Below are positions 22,523-33,154 of a stretch of DNA of 64,000 nt, piece by piece (the first letter of the stretch is position 1; every line of letters begins with the position of its first letter). This DNA is from Gambelia wislizenii (Eukaryota > Chordata > Lepidosauria > Squamata > Crotaphytidae). Made by a program: the position numbers and the translations under genes. The DNA lies in assembly GCA_030847615.1 (NCBI GenBank), contig JAUMIR010000001.1:61269501-61333500 (forward strand), given 5' to 3'. The notes under the pieces are model-generated. The model saw only the letters and a list, made by a program, of their open reading frames with translations, searched no databases and was not told the origin of the DNA.

Positions 22523-23043
22523 TCATGAGAGTCTACGCTGGAGCAAGCAAGATTCTACATGATCCTGACCTGATGTCAGCCCATATCCACTTGGACGATG
22601 AAGCAGGCCTTGCTTCCAGCAAGACTCTTCCTCTAACCTAACTATCTCACTTTGGGCATTCTCCAGTTTAAAAGTCACATCATCTAGCCTGGTTCTGGCT
22701 TCCTGGGCAGAGGTTGAAAAAGCTACCTTGCCAGCTAACAGAGTACTATTTTGGGCCCTGAGCTGATACAACTCCTTACCCTTTCTTTCAACTTCTTGTC
22801 TCAATTCTAAGAGGGAATCTGTAGTCTCTCCTAATGCCATCTATAGTCCCCACACTGCTAATGCATCTTTAGAGGGACCAAAAAGTGTGTTTTTGCTTTG
22901 CATTGCATGCGAAATGCCTCACGCAGAGCGCTAAGTGGGTTGGGGGTATTAAAAGATCCTTGTTTCCAGGGATTCTTTCCCTGACCTGCAACCCATTTCT
23001 CAAGCTCGTCCAGTTTGGAGCTGCCTTCTAACATTTTTGCCAA
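22523..23043 (-). pseudogene. Unrecognised minus-strand coiled-coil frames, possible LTR-element remnant
   Basis: Two neighbouring minus-strand frames: 23043-22858 (SKLDELEKWVAGQGK, NPLSALREAFRMQ) and 22840-22523 (ELRQEVERKGKELYQLRAQ, RTRLDDVTFKLENAQSE). Both look like true protein sequence, the second a long coiled coil, but they are separated by stops. They could be part of a broken Gag from a minus-strand LTR element whose LTR would lie toward 24600. I cannot name the family. Confidence 0.3.
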
Positions 23044-23049
23044 ATCACT

Positions 23050-24600
23050 AAACTTTTCAGGTCAATTTTGCAATTTGGGGTCAGTTTGGATGCCCTCAAG
23101 ATGACCCAACTATGATGAACTTCTAAGCACAGAAGTGAGTCAGTGCTTTAACACATGCACTCCCACTAAATTTTTAACACCCTATAGTAGTTTCAAGGTT
23201 TCAAAGATGAGAAATGGCTTGCTTACTAGATCTCACTATTTTCAAAGTTTCATTCACGTTTCTCAAGGCAAAAGTGCTTTTTATTTACAAGCACTCCTGC
23301 CCAGGGCACAACTAACTTTTAGGTTGCGAAGGTGTCCTTTTAGACACACCCTCGCTGGGTTACACTTATTCTAAGCACAAAAAGGCTAAAGTTCTGGTCT
23401 CTGGCACACCAGAATGGAACTCTAGCAAGTAAGCGTGGAATTGTTCCTTTAAAACACTCCCGCAAATGGGCAAGCTAAGCACGGAGATGCCCCTTGTCTC
23501 TTTTATACAAGGTGTCACCACAATGGGCAAAGTGTGAACACATTTCCTTTGGCTTTAGAGCCCAAAAGTTTCCACAAAATTAGTTGGGTAAGGAGCAGTT
23601 TCCCTTGGCTAAGCCAAAACTTTTGCACCCACAACAAAACAAAATTCCTGGCGAAGGCAAGCCTTTCCGTGCCAGGTGACCCGTTGGACCTAGGGACAGG
23701 GAGACTAACCTAAGTCCTTTTGGGGAAACCTCTGCTTCTGACCACTGGCAGAATGGCAAAAGGGGAACACGAACTCAAAGGAACTTGCTTTTCATCTGGC
23801 CAAACGAAAAGGGAAAGAGGGCTAAAAGGTTCATACTAGGTCCGGTCTGAAATACTTTTTGGGGGCCAGGGGTTCCTTCCTGAGACCCGGAAAAAGCTCT
23901 AAACCCTAAACTAAGCAAACAAACTCTTGTCCTCAGGGAGCTACCCTACAAGGACCTAAAATGTGGCGAATCACGGGCCACCTTTCCTAACAACTTTCCA
24001 TGTGCCTAACTAATGTTGGATGTGTGTAGTTTGTGTCCTAGCATCTATCACCTTGCATCCCACACCACGATAGTCCCAAAGTATGGGAGAGATTCCCAGG
24101 TACAGTCAATGCTCAGCCCTTGCTCTCTAGCTTGTAGCTTAGGTGTGGCTGCCAAGCACTGACCAAGGTAGAAAAGGGGAAACAGTTCCCACCCTGCAGT
24201 AGCCCTATGGCTCAAACATTCAATTTTCACTCACTCAAAACTTTTCATGCACAAATCAAAGTGTATTCCATCCAGAGGATTCTCTATGTCATGCACCCCA
24301 AAACTTTGTGTGTTGACTTCACAAGTCAAGGGGAAAGGGGTTTGCCTGCGTTGCTTCACCATTAACCTGTTACCCAAAATGCTCTTTGGAAAATTCCAAG
24401 AAAATATTGAGTTTCTAATATGTTGGGGAAATTAGCAGCAACTCGACTTTAGCTATGCAAGAGAGGGTAACCAGGGAATCTTTTAAACCAATTATACCAG
24501 TACTAGTCTGGATGGAATATGTACACATTTAAAATTAAGTATGGTTTTTTATTAAGGAGTTCAAAAATAACACCAAACACACACACATTCACCCAGAAGA
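23050..24600. other. Non-coding stretch, possibly minus-strand LTR and leader
   Basis: No conserved product. On the minus strand an AATAAA occurs at about 24553-24558. The region 23600-23990 has many short purine-rich blocks. I cannot prove LTR ends. Confidence 0.25.
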
Positions 24601-25721
24601 AGCATTCACTCAAGGCTATAGAAAGAAACAGTAGGAAAGCTTGGGATAGAGGGTTGCAAGAGGGGTTTTGCTGAGGTACATAATATCACCTGTCCTGTAG
24701 TCCGTCTGGCAGAGTGGATGGAGAAGCTGGATGTGGCTAACACAGAGTAACAGAGTTTCCCCCTGCTGCAACTGTGCGCTGGGTTGAAAAACCAAAAATG
24801 ACCTTTTCTGAGACCATCCTGTCTTTTCCCTTGTAAAATGCCACATTACTGAACCAAATTGGCCAGTTTCTGAGGCCTATAGCCAATGCTAACATTCCAG
24901 AAGTGGGGTGCCGTGGAAGTGGGGTTACACTGCATGTGACCAGCCTTGGCCACATGCTGAAGGAACCCTGCCTGGCCTCTGGGAGAGACAGGGCAATGGT
25001 GGTGGTAGCAAGGAGTCGTGTGCTAGACAGGCTCCTGTGTACATGTGAGGCCCAATCTGTTTTTTCTTAGGTGAACCAGATATTTTTTCAGAATGCTTTA
25101 TTGGGCCCTATCCCAGCTTGCCCCTGTTCCATCTCTGTATCTGTCCCGGGAGTAGTTTGGACTGCCCAGGGCAAATTGGGTAAATGCCCTGTATCATTTG
25201 GACTGTAGGGCTCTGGAATGGGGGCAAGCCAGGGTAAGTTGCTTGTGTAGACAAGCCCATGGAACTGCAGCTGCCTGTTCAATGGTTGTGTATCAGACAC
25301 AACCAAGTGAAGAAGTTTTTCATTGATGCTTTATACTTTTAGAAGTACATTTAATATATCTTGGGTGTGCACCTAAGAAGACAATGTCTGGTTGGTGTCT
25401 TATTGTGTATAAATTTTCTTGTGGAAGAGGTTGGACCTTGTTGCCCACCACAGAATGGCTGTATTTAGTTCAGGGTTGTAGAAGTGGAGTTGTTTATGTG
25501 GTACATTGCACATAGATGGGTATTAGGCACCGCACATGCCTGTGCATTTGATTGTGCATTCAGTTGTACATCTGGTGTCTTGGTTCAGTTATGGAGCACA
25601 ATTAATGCACAGCCCTGCATGTTATGCTATGTAACCCTGATGTAGGATTTTGGCCATAGTATGAAATGACCCAGACACATGTTACAGTAAGAGGTTTGTG
25701 GAACAAATATGATTGTCTTAC
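24601..25721. other. Anonymous sequence, probable intron of the minus-strand host gene
   Basis: I searched for a minus-strand exon that would continue in phase 0 from the exon at 25791-25722 and found none that was convincing. Confidence 0.3.
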
Positions 25722-25791
25722 ATTTCCAGAGGCTACAATCTCTCGCTTGGCTTTGGTATCTTTCATGAGCTGGAGCACTGCATCCAAGTAG
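25722..25791 (-). CDS. Host gene exon (third of three visible)
   Basis: A 70-nt minus-strand exon. The acceptor is strong (TTTTGTTTTGTTTTTACAG, then CTACTTGG) and the donor is GGAAAT then GTAAGA. Read in phase it gives YLDAVLQLMKDTKAKREIVA and three more residues. Its first base completes a Val codon begun in the exon at 28609-28696, and it ends in phase 0. The peptide is helical and charged, like part of a helical-repeat protein, but I do not recognise the gene. Confidence 0.6.
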
Positions 25792-26615
25792 CTGTAAAAA
25801 CAAAACAAAAGGAATACACACATGTCCCCAAACAAAACACATCAATTGTAATGTACAACGGATATACAGGGATGTATTTATTCCATTCAGAATGGCCCAA
25901 ATAAACTGAGAATTTATAAATGTTTCACTCCTTGGATACATTCATGGACGAGAGGCTGCAAAGCAAGAGGGAAAGTTAATACAAGGAGGAGAGATAACAG
26001 TAATATTCTGGCCTTGTTATGTAGGTTTGCAGAGAACTGATGTCCATTTAAAAGCTATTTCCCCTCATGCTGGTGCCTTGAGCCTATTTTACATTCCTTC
26101 TGCATCCTCTGCACTGTCATGTGCCAGTGCTTTGATCCTGTTACTTCAAAAGGGGAGGAATTTGCACGTGCCAGTTGAAGGATCTGTCTCCCTGAGCATG
26201 CCCATTCTGTATCACTCCATACATGACAGGAAGCTACAGACAGGAGGGGGAAAAATCTCTACAGGCAAGAGGCTAGCTTTTGCTGACATGGGCTTAAAAA
26301 TGACACAGCTCCCAGCTTGCTATGCAGTGAAGAAACATTTCACCTTATAAGCAGTTCCAGATGGTTTTTATCCTTGCAGAAATAAATGCAGTCAACAGAT
26401 CCTAATGGAAAAATTCTTGGCTTACTTCTAACAGAAAGGTCAAGTATGGCAGGATTAACTGTTATGTTGTTTCTACTATAAAGTAGTGGCTTTCAGCCTT
26501 TCCATATCCAGAACCTATCTTAAAATGCTCACCTTCCAACTTGGTGAGTACAATCTGTCTTTAAATTGTTACTCTTTTATCATGCTAGTAGATAAAGTTT
26601 GTGTTCTGCAAGCAC
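25792..26615. other. Anonymous sequence, probable intron
   Basis: No repeat or exon recognised between the exon and the CR1 at 26620. Confidence 0.3.
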
Positions 26616-26619
26616 ACTC

Positions 26620-27016
26620 ATTGCTGATTGCTAGTGAACATGAGTGAACAGTGGGATGCAGAGGCTAAAAAAGCCAATGTGATTCTGGGCTGCAGCAGTA
26701 GGACTATAGTGTCTAGATCGAGGGGTGTAATAGTACCACTCTATTCTGCTTTCATCAGACCTCACCTGGAATACTGTCTCCAGTTCTGGGCACTGCAATT
26801 CAAGAAGGATATTGACAATCTGGAAGGTGTCCAGAGGAGGGCGACCAAAATGGTGAAAGGTCTGGCAACCAGGCCCTATGAGAAACAGCATAGGTAACTG
26901 GGTATTTTTAGCCTGGAGAAGAGAAGGTTGAGAGGTGACATGATAGCCATGTTTAATACTTGAAAGGATGTCATATTGAAGGGGGAGCAAGCTTGTTTTC
27001 TGCTGCTTCAGAGACC
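26620..27016 (+). mobile_element. CR1 3' fragment, left half of a split copy
   Basis: It encodes CR1 ORF2 C-terminal sequence ([40 protein letters not shown]) and breaks off at CAGAGAC. The CR1 resumes at 27918 with ACACGGAGCAATGG. The 900 bases between are two DNA-transposon insertions. Confidence 0.75.
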
Positions 27017-27627
27017 AGAGAGATTTTCAGTCAAGAACAAAAAAAGTGTTCCTGTTCTGCAATCTTCTTTCCCACCCCTCTCCCGGTGCCGTCCCGGTAT
27101 GATTATATAAGTTTTCTGACCTACCTTATGGCTGTCTTCATTGCTGCCCACGAGTGAATGGAGCTCCAATGGAGCTCTATTCACTTCCTGGTTTGAAATC
27201 CTGGCCATTCTCGCAAGAGGACAAGTGTGTGGGAAATTCAGTGTTTAAAACAAAAATAAAAGGAAAAAAGTGACAGCAAGCACAAAAACACACTTTAAAA
27301 TAAGTAACCCGGGGAGGGTACAAAAAAGTGTGTCACTTACCTCAATGTCCCAATTGCACCATGGAGTGTTCTGGCATGGACCTCCCAGTGATGCTGGCAT
27401 TGTGCTAGCACAACAGGATTCATTTTCAGTTGTACGTCATTCCATGACAGAAACGGAATGGGGGATCTATTGACTGCTTAGCCCATTAATAAAAATAAGT
27501 GCCGGTGGAGCGGCAGCAGCATGGCAGCATGATGAGGGGGTAATGACGCCATCTTAAATGCAAGCCCTTTTACGATTTCCTGGCATCCTTGTCATGCCAT
27601 ATTTAGAGGTTCTGAAAATCACCTAGG
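27017..27627 (-). mobile_element. Non-autonomous DNA transposon copy, inverted relative of 32587-33154
   Basis: It shares with the reverse complement of 32587-33154 the blocks AAGTAACCCGGGG, CAATGTCCCAAT, a GAAGTGAATRGAGCTC core and GGCATCCTTRT near the far end. No open frame codes for a transposase. It lies inside the CR1 at 26620-28172. Confidence 0.5.
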
Positions 27628-27917
27628 AGGCTTATTGCACACTGAACTAAAGCAGCAGGGCAGCTGGAAGGTTCCATCTTCCATGTTGCCTTACTGCATG
27701 ACATAGCTGTTCTTCCATTCCAGTCCCATGGGATACAGAGGTAAAAATGTGCCAACTGGAAAAACCCATTAGCAAAAAGATGTGGTTTTACCTCCATTTC
27801 CCATGGGACTGGAATGGCAGAACACCGGAAGAATGACTACACAGTGCGATAAGGCAACATGGAAGATGGAACCTTCTAGCTGCACTGCCACTTTACTTCG
27901 GCGTACAATAGCCTCTC
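27628..27917. repeat. Fold-back MITE
   Basis: Arms of about 110 bp at 27628-27735 and 27803-27917 are inverted copies; the shared core includes GGTTCCATCTTCCATGTTGC and CATTCCAGTCCCATGGGA. The termini read GAGGCTATTG. No target duplication is clear because both sides touch other insertions. Confidence 0.7.
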
Positions 27918-28172
27918 GGACACGGAGCAATGGGCTCAAACTATAGGAAAAGAGATTCAATCTAAGCATTAGGAAGAACTTCCTGACAGGAAGAGCTGTT
28001 GGACAGTGGAATATACTATCTCAGAGTGTGGTGGACTCTGCTTCTTTGGAGGTTTTTAAGCAGAGGCTGGATGGCCATCTCCCAGTAATGCTTTGAATGT
28101 GCATTCCTGCAAGGCAGGAGTTTGGACTGGATAGCCCTCATGGTCCCTTCCAACTCTATGATTCTATGATAA
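27918..28172 (+). mobile_element. CR1 3' end, right half of the split copy
   Basis: It continues the CR1 from 27016 (ACACGGAGCAATGG to the tail TCTATGATTCTATGAT). It is more diverged than the CR1 at 14950-19637. Confidence 0.75.
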
Positions 28173-28608
28173 TGGAAAGCTGTGCCCACCCCAGCTAATT
28201 TAAGTGTGTGAAAGGGCAATCAAATCCTATAGTTTGCTGAATACACAAGTTTTGCTTTCTCTTGGGTGGAGCACTATACAATATTATGAGGTAATATTAT
28301 GTCCCGAGTTTTAACTGATACATACAAAAATGTTTTCAGACTTCTGATCTACATATTTTCAGACTATAAAGTACATGTTTATCACATCTCAGGTTCTCAT
28401 GTGAAAGAAACATGGGTTACTTTTCATTCACTTACAATTTTTGTTAAAAGTATGCAGTTCTGCTTCTGAGTGGCAAAAAAATTCAGGGATATCATATACA
28501 AGGTTGAGCTGCCCTAAAAGGAGGCCACTGGGAACTTAATGGCATTTCTGTTATTTATTTATACATAGAAGCAGAGCACAAAATAGGGTTTACATCATCA
28601 ATACTCAC
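28173..28608. other. Anonymous sequence, probable intron
   Basis: Nothing recognised. Confidence 0.3.
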
Positions 28609-28696
28609 ACCATTAACACTTCAGGTTGTTTTTTTGGTGCCATGTCACATAGACTGTCTGATACACATACAGTTTTGATGAAATCCTTCCCTTTGT
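28609..28696 (-). CDS. Host gene exon (second of three visible)
   Basis: An 88-nt minus-strand exon. The acceptor is TTCTTATTTTATATCAACTAG, shown here as the T-rich tract plus AG ahead of ACAAAGGG, and the donor is ATGGT then GTGAGT. It completes an Asp codon with the single G left by the exon at 29825-29924. It then encodes KGKDFIKTVCVSDSLCDM and APKKQPEVLM, and ends with two bases of a Val codon completed at 25791. The phase agreement on both sides is the main reason to believe it. The gene is not recognised. Confidence 0.6.
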
Positions 28697-29069
28697 CTAG
28701 TTGATATAAAATAAGAATTATTTGTATCCACCATCTATGATTTTGTGGGACTTCCCAGTTTCTGTTAAAAGCTATCAAAAGCATGTTACTATTGACAGGT
28801 CTTTTGGGGAAGTCTAGGCATCTGCTCTAATTGCTCTGCTTACTGAAATCTTACAGCTGATAATTATAAAATTTGAAGTGAACTTGGCTCTCCTTGAGTC
28901 ACCCATAACAATATAAATGTCTTTCATACCACTGTAGTAACTATGATGTCTTCAACCATGTGTGAATGAAAGATCAACATTAAAATAAGGCAACAGTAGC
29001 TTAACTGTAAAAAATATTATGTGCATTACTCATATAAGCATATTATCTCTGGGTATGGATGCCAGAGAA
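28697..29069. other. Anonymous sequence, probable intron
   Basis: Nothing recognised. Confidence 0.3.
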
Positions 29070-29350
29070 GTTACCTCACTGCTCCAAAAGGATTTAAATT
29101 TTAATGTCTTTTATCTCAATTCCACATGGCCAGGAAGTAGGAGTGGCCTCTGCCTGCATCCCTCACCTGAACATTGCAAGTAACATCTGAAACAGTATGT
29201 AGGCCTGTGACTCTTGCCTTTTCTTTCCTTTTTTAGAACATTTTTTGCCTGATGAAGAAACCAGTAGAGCATGAAAGCTTGCATCATGTGTTTTGCATTT
29301 TGGTTGACCAATAAAGTTATTGCTTTTTTGTGGATTTTGGATTTTGTTTT
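29070..29350 (+). repeat. Interspersed repeat, same family as 13917-14400
   Basis: Contains CCTGATGAAGAAACCAGTAG, AAGCTTGCATCATGTG, TTTTGGTTGACCAATAAAG and a tail of GGATTTTGGATTTTG. It lies in the probable intron between the host exons at 29825-29924 and 28609-28696. Confidence 0.55.
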
Positions 29351-29385
29351 ACCATCTTAAATGGTATAATTCAGTCATATATTCA

Positions 29386-29402
29386 TCATCATCATCATCA
29401 TC
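29386..29402. repeat. CAT microsatellite
   Basis: Five to six CAT triplets. Confidence 0.8.
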
Positions 29403-29824
29403 AGGTTCTTTCATACTTTCCTTGGCATTATACAGACATTTCCTAAAGGCTTTCACATGTACAGAATTCTGTCCTTTGTATCATATCTATAACTAGCTAT
29501 CCATCAAGGAATACATCTGTCGATCTCTAGGCATTTATGAACACATAGGCATTCAAGCACTAATTTCCATGAACATTGTTAAATATGAACAGCCTCTATT
29601 ATAGCTATAGCCTAGAAGTTTGTCTTACCATTATTATCTTTCAGCATGTTTGGGCAGGTTATCAGTCTATGAAGAACAGCCCAGCTGTCAGTGGAGACAC
29701 ACTAAAGGCAGTCTGATCTGTATCTCTATCTTGGCTCCTTCCCCTCTGTTCTTAGCCTTGCCCAGGCTATCAGTTATCCAGTCAAAATAAATCAAAACAA
29801 AGGTGTTCACTGTACCTTGCTTAC

Positions 29825-29924
29825 CATTGGTCTCTCGAGGGGCATGCCTTAGAACAGGTAAAAAACTTTTCATATCTGGGACTGTCATTCCATCATAGTC
29901 TGCCATAGAATGCTCATAGATCAG
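29825..29924 (-). CDS. Host gene exon (first of three visible)
   Basis: A 100-nt minus-strand exon. The donor CCAATG then GTAAGC is strong. The acceptor is TGCTTTCTGGACAATAG ahead of CTGATC; a shorter exon starting after GGCAG (29904) is also possible. In phase it encodes LIYEHSMADYDGMTVPDM followed by KSFLPVLRHAPRETN, and ends with one G. A TAG lies directly upstream in frame, so the coding part begins here or arrives by splicing; ATG at 29906 in good context could even be a start codon. I do not recognise the gene. Confidence 0.55.
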
Positions 29925-29967
29925 CTATTGTCCAGAAAGCACTAGTCTGTTCATCTGCAATAACATT

Positions 29968-29990
29968 CTTCTTCTTCTTCTTCTTCTTCT
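29968..29990. repeat. TTC microsatellite
   Basis: About seven TTC triplets just before an old LINE fragment. Confidence 0.8.
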
Positions 29991-29997
29991 TTACCAA

Positions 29998-30975
29998 AGG
30001 GGCATGTATATACCATCTGCCATCAAAGTTTTTAACGCCAAGTCCATTGCACAACTCTTATATGCTTCCAATATCTGGATAGGGGGATTGACACCCAAGA
30101 TAAATAGGCAACAAAGTTCCTAAGGACTCTTCTCCAACTCCCTAATTGTGTCCCTAATTCTGTGCTCCTTTTGGAAATGGGTGAAAACCCTCTTTCGACT
30201 AGGGCATGGTGGTATGCTTTAAAATTTTGGATGGAAGTTAGAGTTTTTGGTGTGCATTCAGGCTTGCTTTTTATATGTCCCAGGAAGATTATGTAAATAG
30301 CTGGTCCAAACTTCTTGCCAAAAAAGCAGCTTCAATTGGTCTCTCTTCCTCTCTCCTCTCCAATTTGGGTTTGAATATGGCCCTCAAATCTGTTAAGCAA
30401 AGATTGTGGGACATAGCTTTTTGCGATCTGTGCTACCATTCATATGTATCCTGTTCCCCTAGTGTAATGAATGCCCATTATGTCAGGCATTTCCAAATAG
30501 CTGACTATTTAAAGAACCTATCAGTGGTTAATTACTGCAGATTTTTTTCCCAAGGCCAGATGTAATGTCTATTCTACTGAATTACTTCAAGGCAGATTTT
30601 CTGGTGTACCATATTTGGAAAGATGATGCCCATGCAGTAATATGGAGGTAGAGTCGATGAAACATATTTTTTGTCTTGTAGCCTTTATAATCAGACCCGT
30701 CATTATACAATCCACCCATTATTGAGCAAATGTCCAGGAAACTCAGATCAATTTTACATCAGGTTTTTTTTTGGAAGACTAGTTCCCAAAAGTGACCTTT
30801 GCTGTTGCTAAATTTATTACAGAGGTGGCTAGGATTAAAGCTAACTGTGTTATAGGTAAAAGCTAGTTGTAAATGTTTCACTGTTTAGATCTTAAAAAAA
30901 AAATATTTTGTCTATTTTCTATTTTCTGTTTGTGTTCTTTTTTTCTGTTGAATCTATGGACTGTAATAAACAAAC
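29998..30975 (+). mobile_element. Old Vingi-like LINE fragment
   Basis: Decayed copy of the C-terminal region of the LINE at 1-3942. GGHVYIPSAIKVFNAKSIAQ aligns with GGHYLPAALKLFEAKPVAQ of that protein, and the frame at 30275-30565 includes SIGLSSSLLSNLGL and VKQRLWDIA. The 3' limit is near an AATAAA at 30966. Multiple stops show it is much older than the copy at 1-3942. Confidence 0.65.
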
Positions 30976-32215
30976 TTGTACTTGCTTATGCTTATCCAAT
31001 CAAAACAAAGATCTTTATCTATAAATCCATCTGTGGTACAGTTGGAGTCTTTGGCTGTTGGCCATCTGCTCTGCAGCACCTGCTCTGAGGTTGTTCTCAA
31101 TCAGGTTTACTGGACATCCTCTTATCTTTATTAGAGCTGAGCACATTATATCCGCTAAAGGTTATTACAGGTCACACCTGCTCCTACCCTCAGTGTGAAG
31201 TTATTCTCAGTCTTGCTTTGCTGAAATTTGAATAGGTGTTTTCCCAGACTTAGACTGCTTCCAACTTCTCGCTGATTACATACACACACTCTAATACAGC
31301 TAGCTTCCTATATTATCTCTTATATTCTGTATACTCTATAGGGTACAAACTGTACTTCATTGGTCTATCCCCAAGTTGCCAACCAAAGATGCCTGGCCCA
31401 TAACACTGGTCCTCACACCTGTAAATATTTTCATAGCCTAGGAGCCAGGGTGCCTATCTCCACATGAACATGCCTGTATTTTCAGATTCTTAGAGGACAT
31501 TCTCCAGTTTCCCAACCATTTGAAGTGTAGTGGATGATGTTATAGAAAAGGCCTTTTCAAATGGTTTCTCCAGAGATCCTCTCAGCTTCCACTTAAGATG
31601 TTTTGCTAGGAGTGAGTGAACACATTTTTATTTTCCCAGGTTTTTAAAGATTTTGAATTTCTTGATCTGTTTCTGTTTATAGTATATTTTAAAGTATTAG
31701 TTATTTACAGTGTTTGAAGTATTTTATCTCACAATGCCACACCACAGATTAGCATTATGAGAACAAGCCATGACAGGCCTCAGGCTTATGATGTTCTCCT
31801 CCCCTTTCTTTCTTGGCACACGAGACACTGAAAGCTTTGTATAAGCCACAGTTTCTCATTTCATTTGAACTTTACTAAGTGTAGTTCATTTCAACTTTAA
31901 TCAAGATCTGAAATTATGAAGGCACAATGTGATCCTGGTTCTGTTGAACTAACCACAGTTAGAATAAACCACACTTTACAAATTCAAAAAGAATCTGTGA
32001 TTTATTCAAAATTGAGATTGAAACCTGTAATTTCATCCCCTTTTGTGTGAAGGAGGATGAGGGGAGAGTATACAAGTCCAAGGGTTATCATGGTGTTATA
32101 AAACTAAACCATGGTTCAACATTGCTTATGAGGTAACTCATACTGCCCTAAGTTCTTTAAATGAATTTTGAGCTGTAAAAGTAGAAAATGAAAGAAAACA
32201 GTGACGATTACTCCC
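30976..32215. other. Anonymous sequence
   Basis: No exon, repeat end or tandem array recognised. Confidence 0.3.
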
Positions 32216-32560
32216 TCCCGCCCACTGGGGACTTTTTCAAATGGGGAATAACCCCCCCGTTGAGGTCAGGAGGAGGACAGCGCTGTCTCGCTTACAGCTC
32301 TCTGTTTCATATAACTCCATCCTCCTCCTGACCTTCCCCTGTGCTTCCTCCATGCTGAGGGAGAGAGAAACACATAACTTTTTATTGATGGGGGTTCTCT
32401 GTTAATAAAAGCAGTGTATTTCTCCTGCCCTCGGCACAGAGGAAGGTCAGGAGGAGGATGGTGTTGTAAGAAATGGAGCGCTGTAAATGAAACAGCACTG
32501 TCCTCCTCCTGACGTCAACAGAGGTTTTATTCCCTGTTTGAAAAAGTCCTAAGCGGGCTG
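32216..32560. repeat. Fold-back MITE with GGACTTTTTCAAA ends
   Basis: Arms of about 115 bp (32229-32345 and 32430-32549) are inverted copies sharing GTCAGGAGGAGGACAG and CATCCTCCTCCTGACCTT. The ends are GGACTTTTTCAAA and its complement, and the similarity extends outward to GCCC. There is no transposase. The end sequence is close to that of the next element (AGGACTTTATCAGA). Confidence 0.7.
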
Positions 32561-32586
32561 TCTGTACTCATTATTCTCTCTGACTT

Positions 32587-33154
32587 AGGACTTTATCAGA
32601 CACAGAAAATACGGTGTCATAAGGATGCCATATAACCACGAAAGAGCACACGGATCAGACGACATTGCCCTTTTGCAGTTATGAAAAGCCCCAAACCTGT
32701 CATTTTTAATTGATGGCTTAACCCGCCAATAGATCTTCCTGCTGCATTTTTGCCAGAATTGCTAGTGTGCAAAGCTTCTGTTTCTTTAAATCTTGTACTT
32801 ACCCCAACAATGGCTGGACTGGTGTGAACACATCTGGGTCAGATTGGGACATCCATGCAAGTGATGGATTTTTTTGACCCCTCCCCCCGGGTTACTTGGA
32901 ATTTTTTTAGTGTGTTTAGGTGCTTAGTTTAACTTTTAGGTGTTTCTTTCTTTTTTTTTTTACATTTGAATTTTGCATGGGATTTCCAAAAGAGGAAGTG
33001 AATGGAGCTCTGTCCACTTCTTGTTTATTGCCGGAGGAGCCTTTGCCAGGAAAGGAGGTAAGTGCAGGGGTATGTGTGTCTTTTGGCAGCATAAACACTG
33101 ATTTTTTTAATGCTGGCCAAAGAACGTTTTAACAGGGATATCTGATAAAGTCCT
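32587..33154 (+). mobile_element. Non-autonomous DNA transposon with AGGACTTTATCAGA ends
   Basis: Perfect 14-bp terminal inverted repeats, AGGACTTTATCAGA at 32587-32600 and its complement at 33141-33154. The internal 540 bases have no transposase. A second copy in reverse lies at 27017-27627. The superfamily is undetermined; hAT is possible. Confidence 0.65.

Noticed and set aside
23941..24000. Possible primer-binding site on the minus strand (TGGCCCGTGATTCGCCAC)
   Set aside because: It does not match the 3' end of a tRNA beyond the first few bases.
29624..29663. Minus-strand candidate exon of 38 nt with GTAAGA donor and TTCTTCATAG acceptor
   Set aside because: In the phase required by the exon at 29825-29924 it meets an immediate stop codon; skipping to 28696 gives a clean join.
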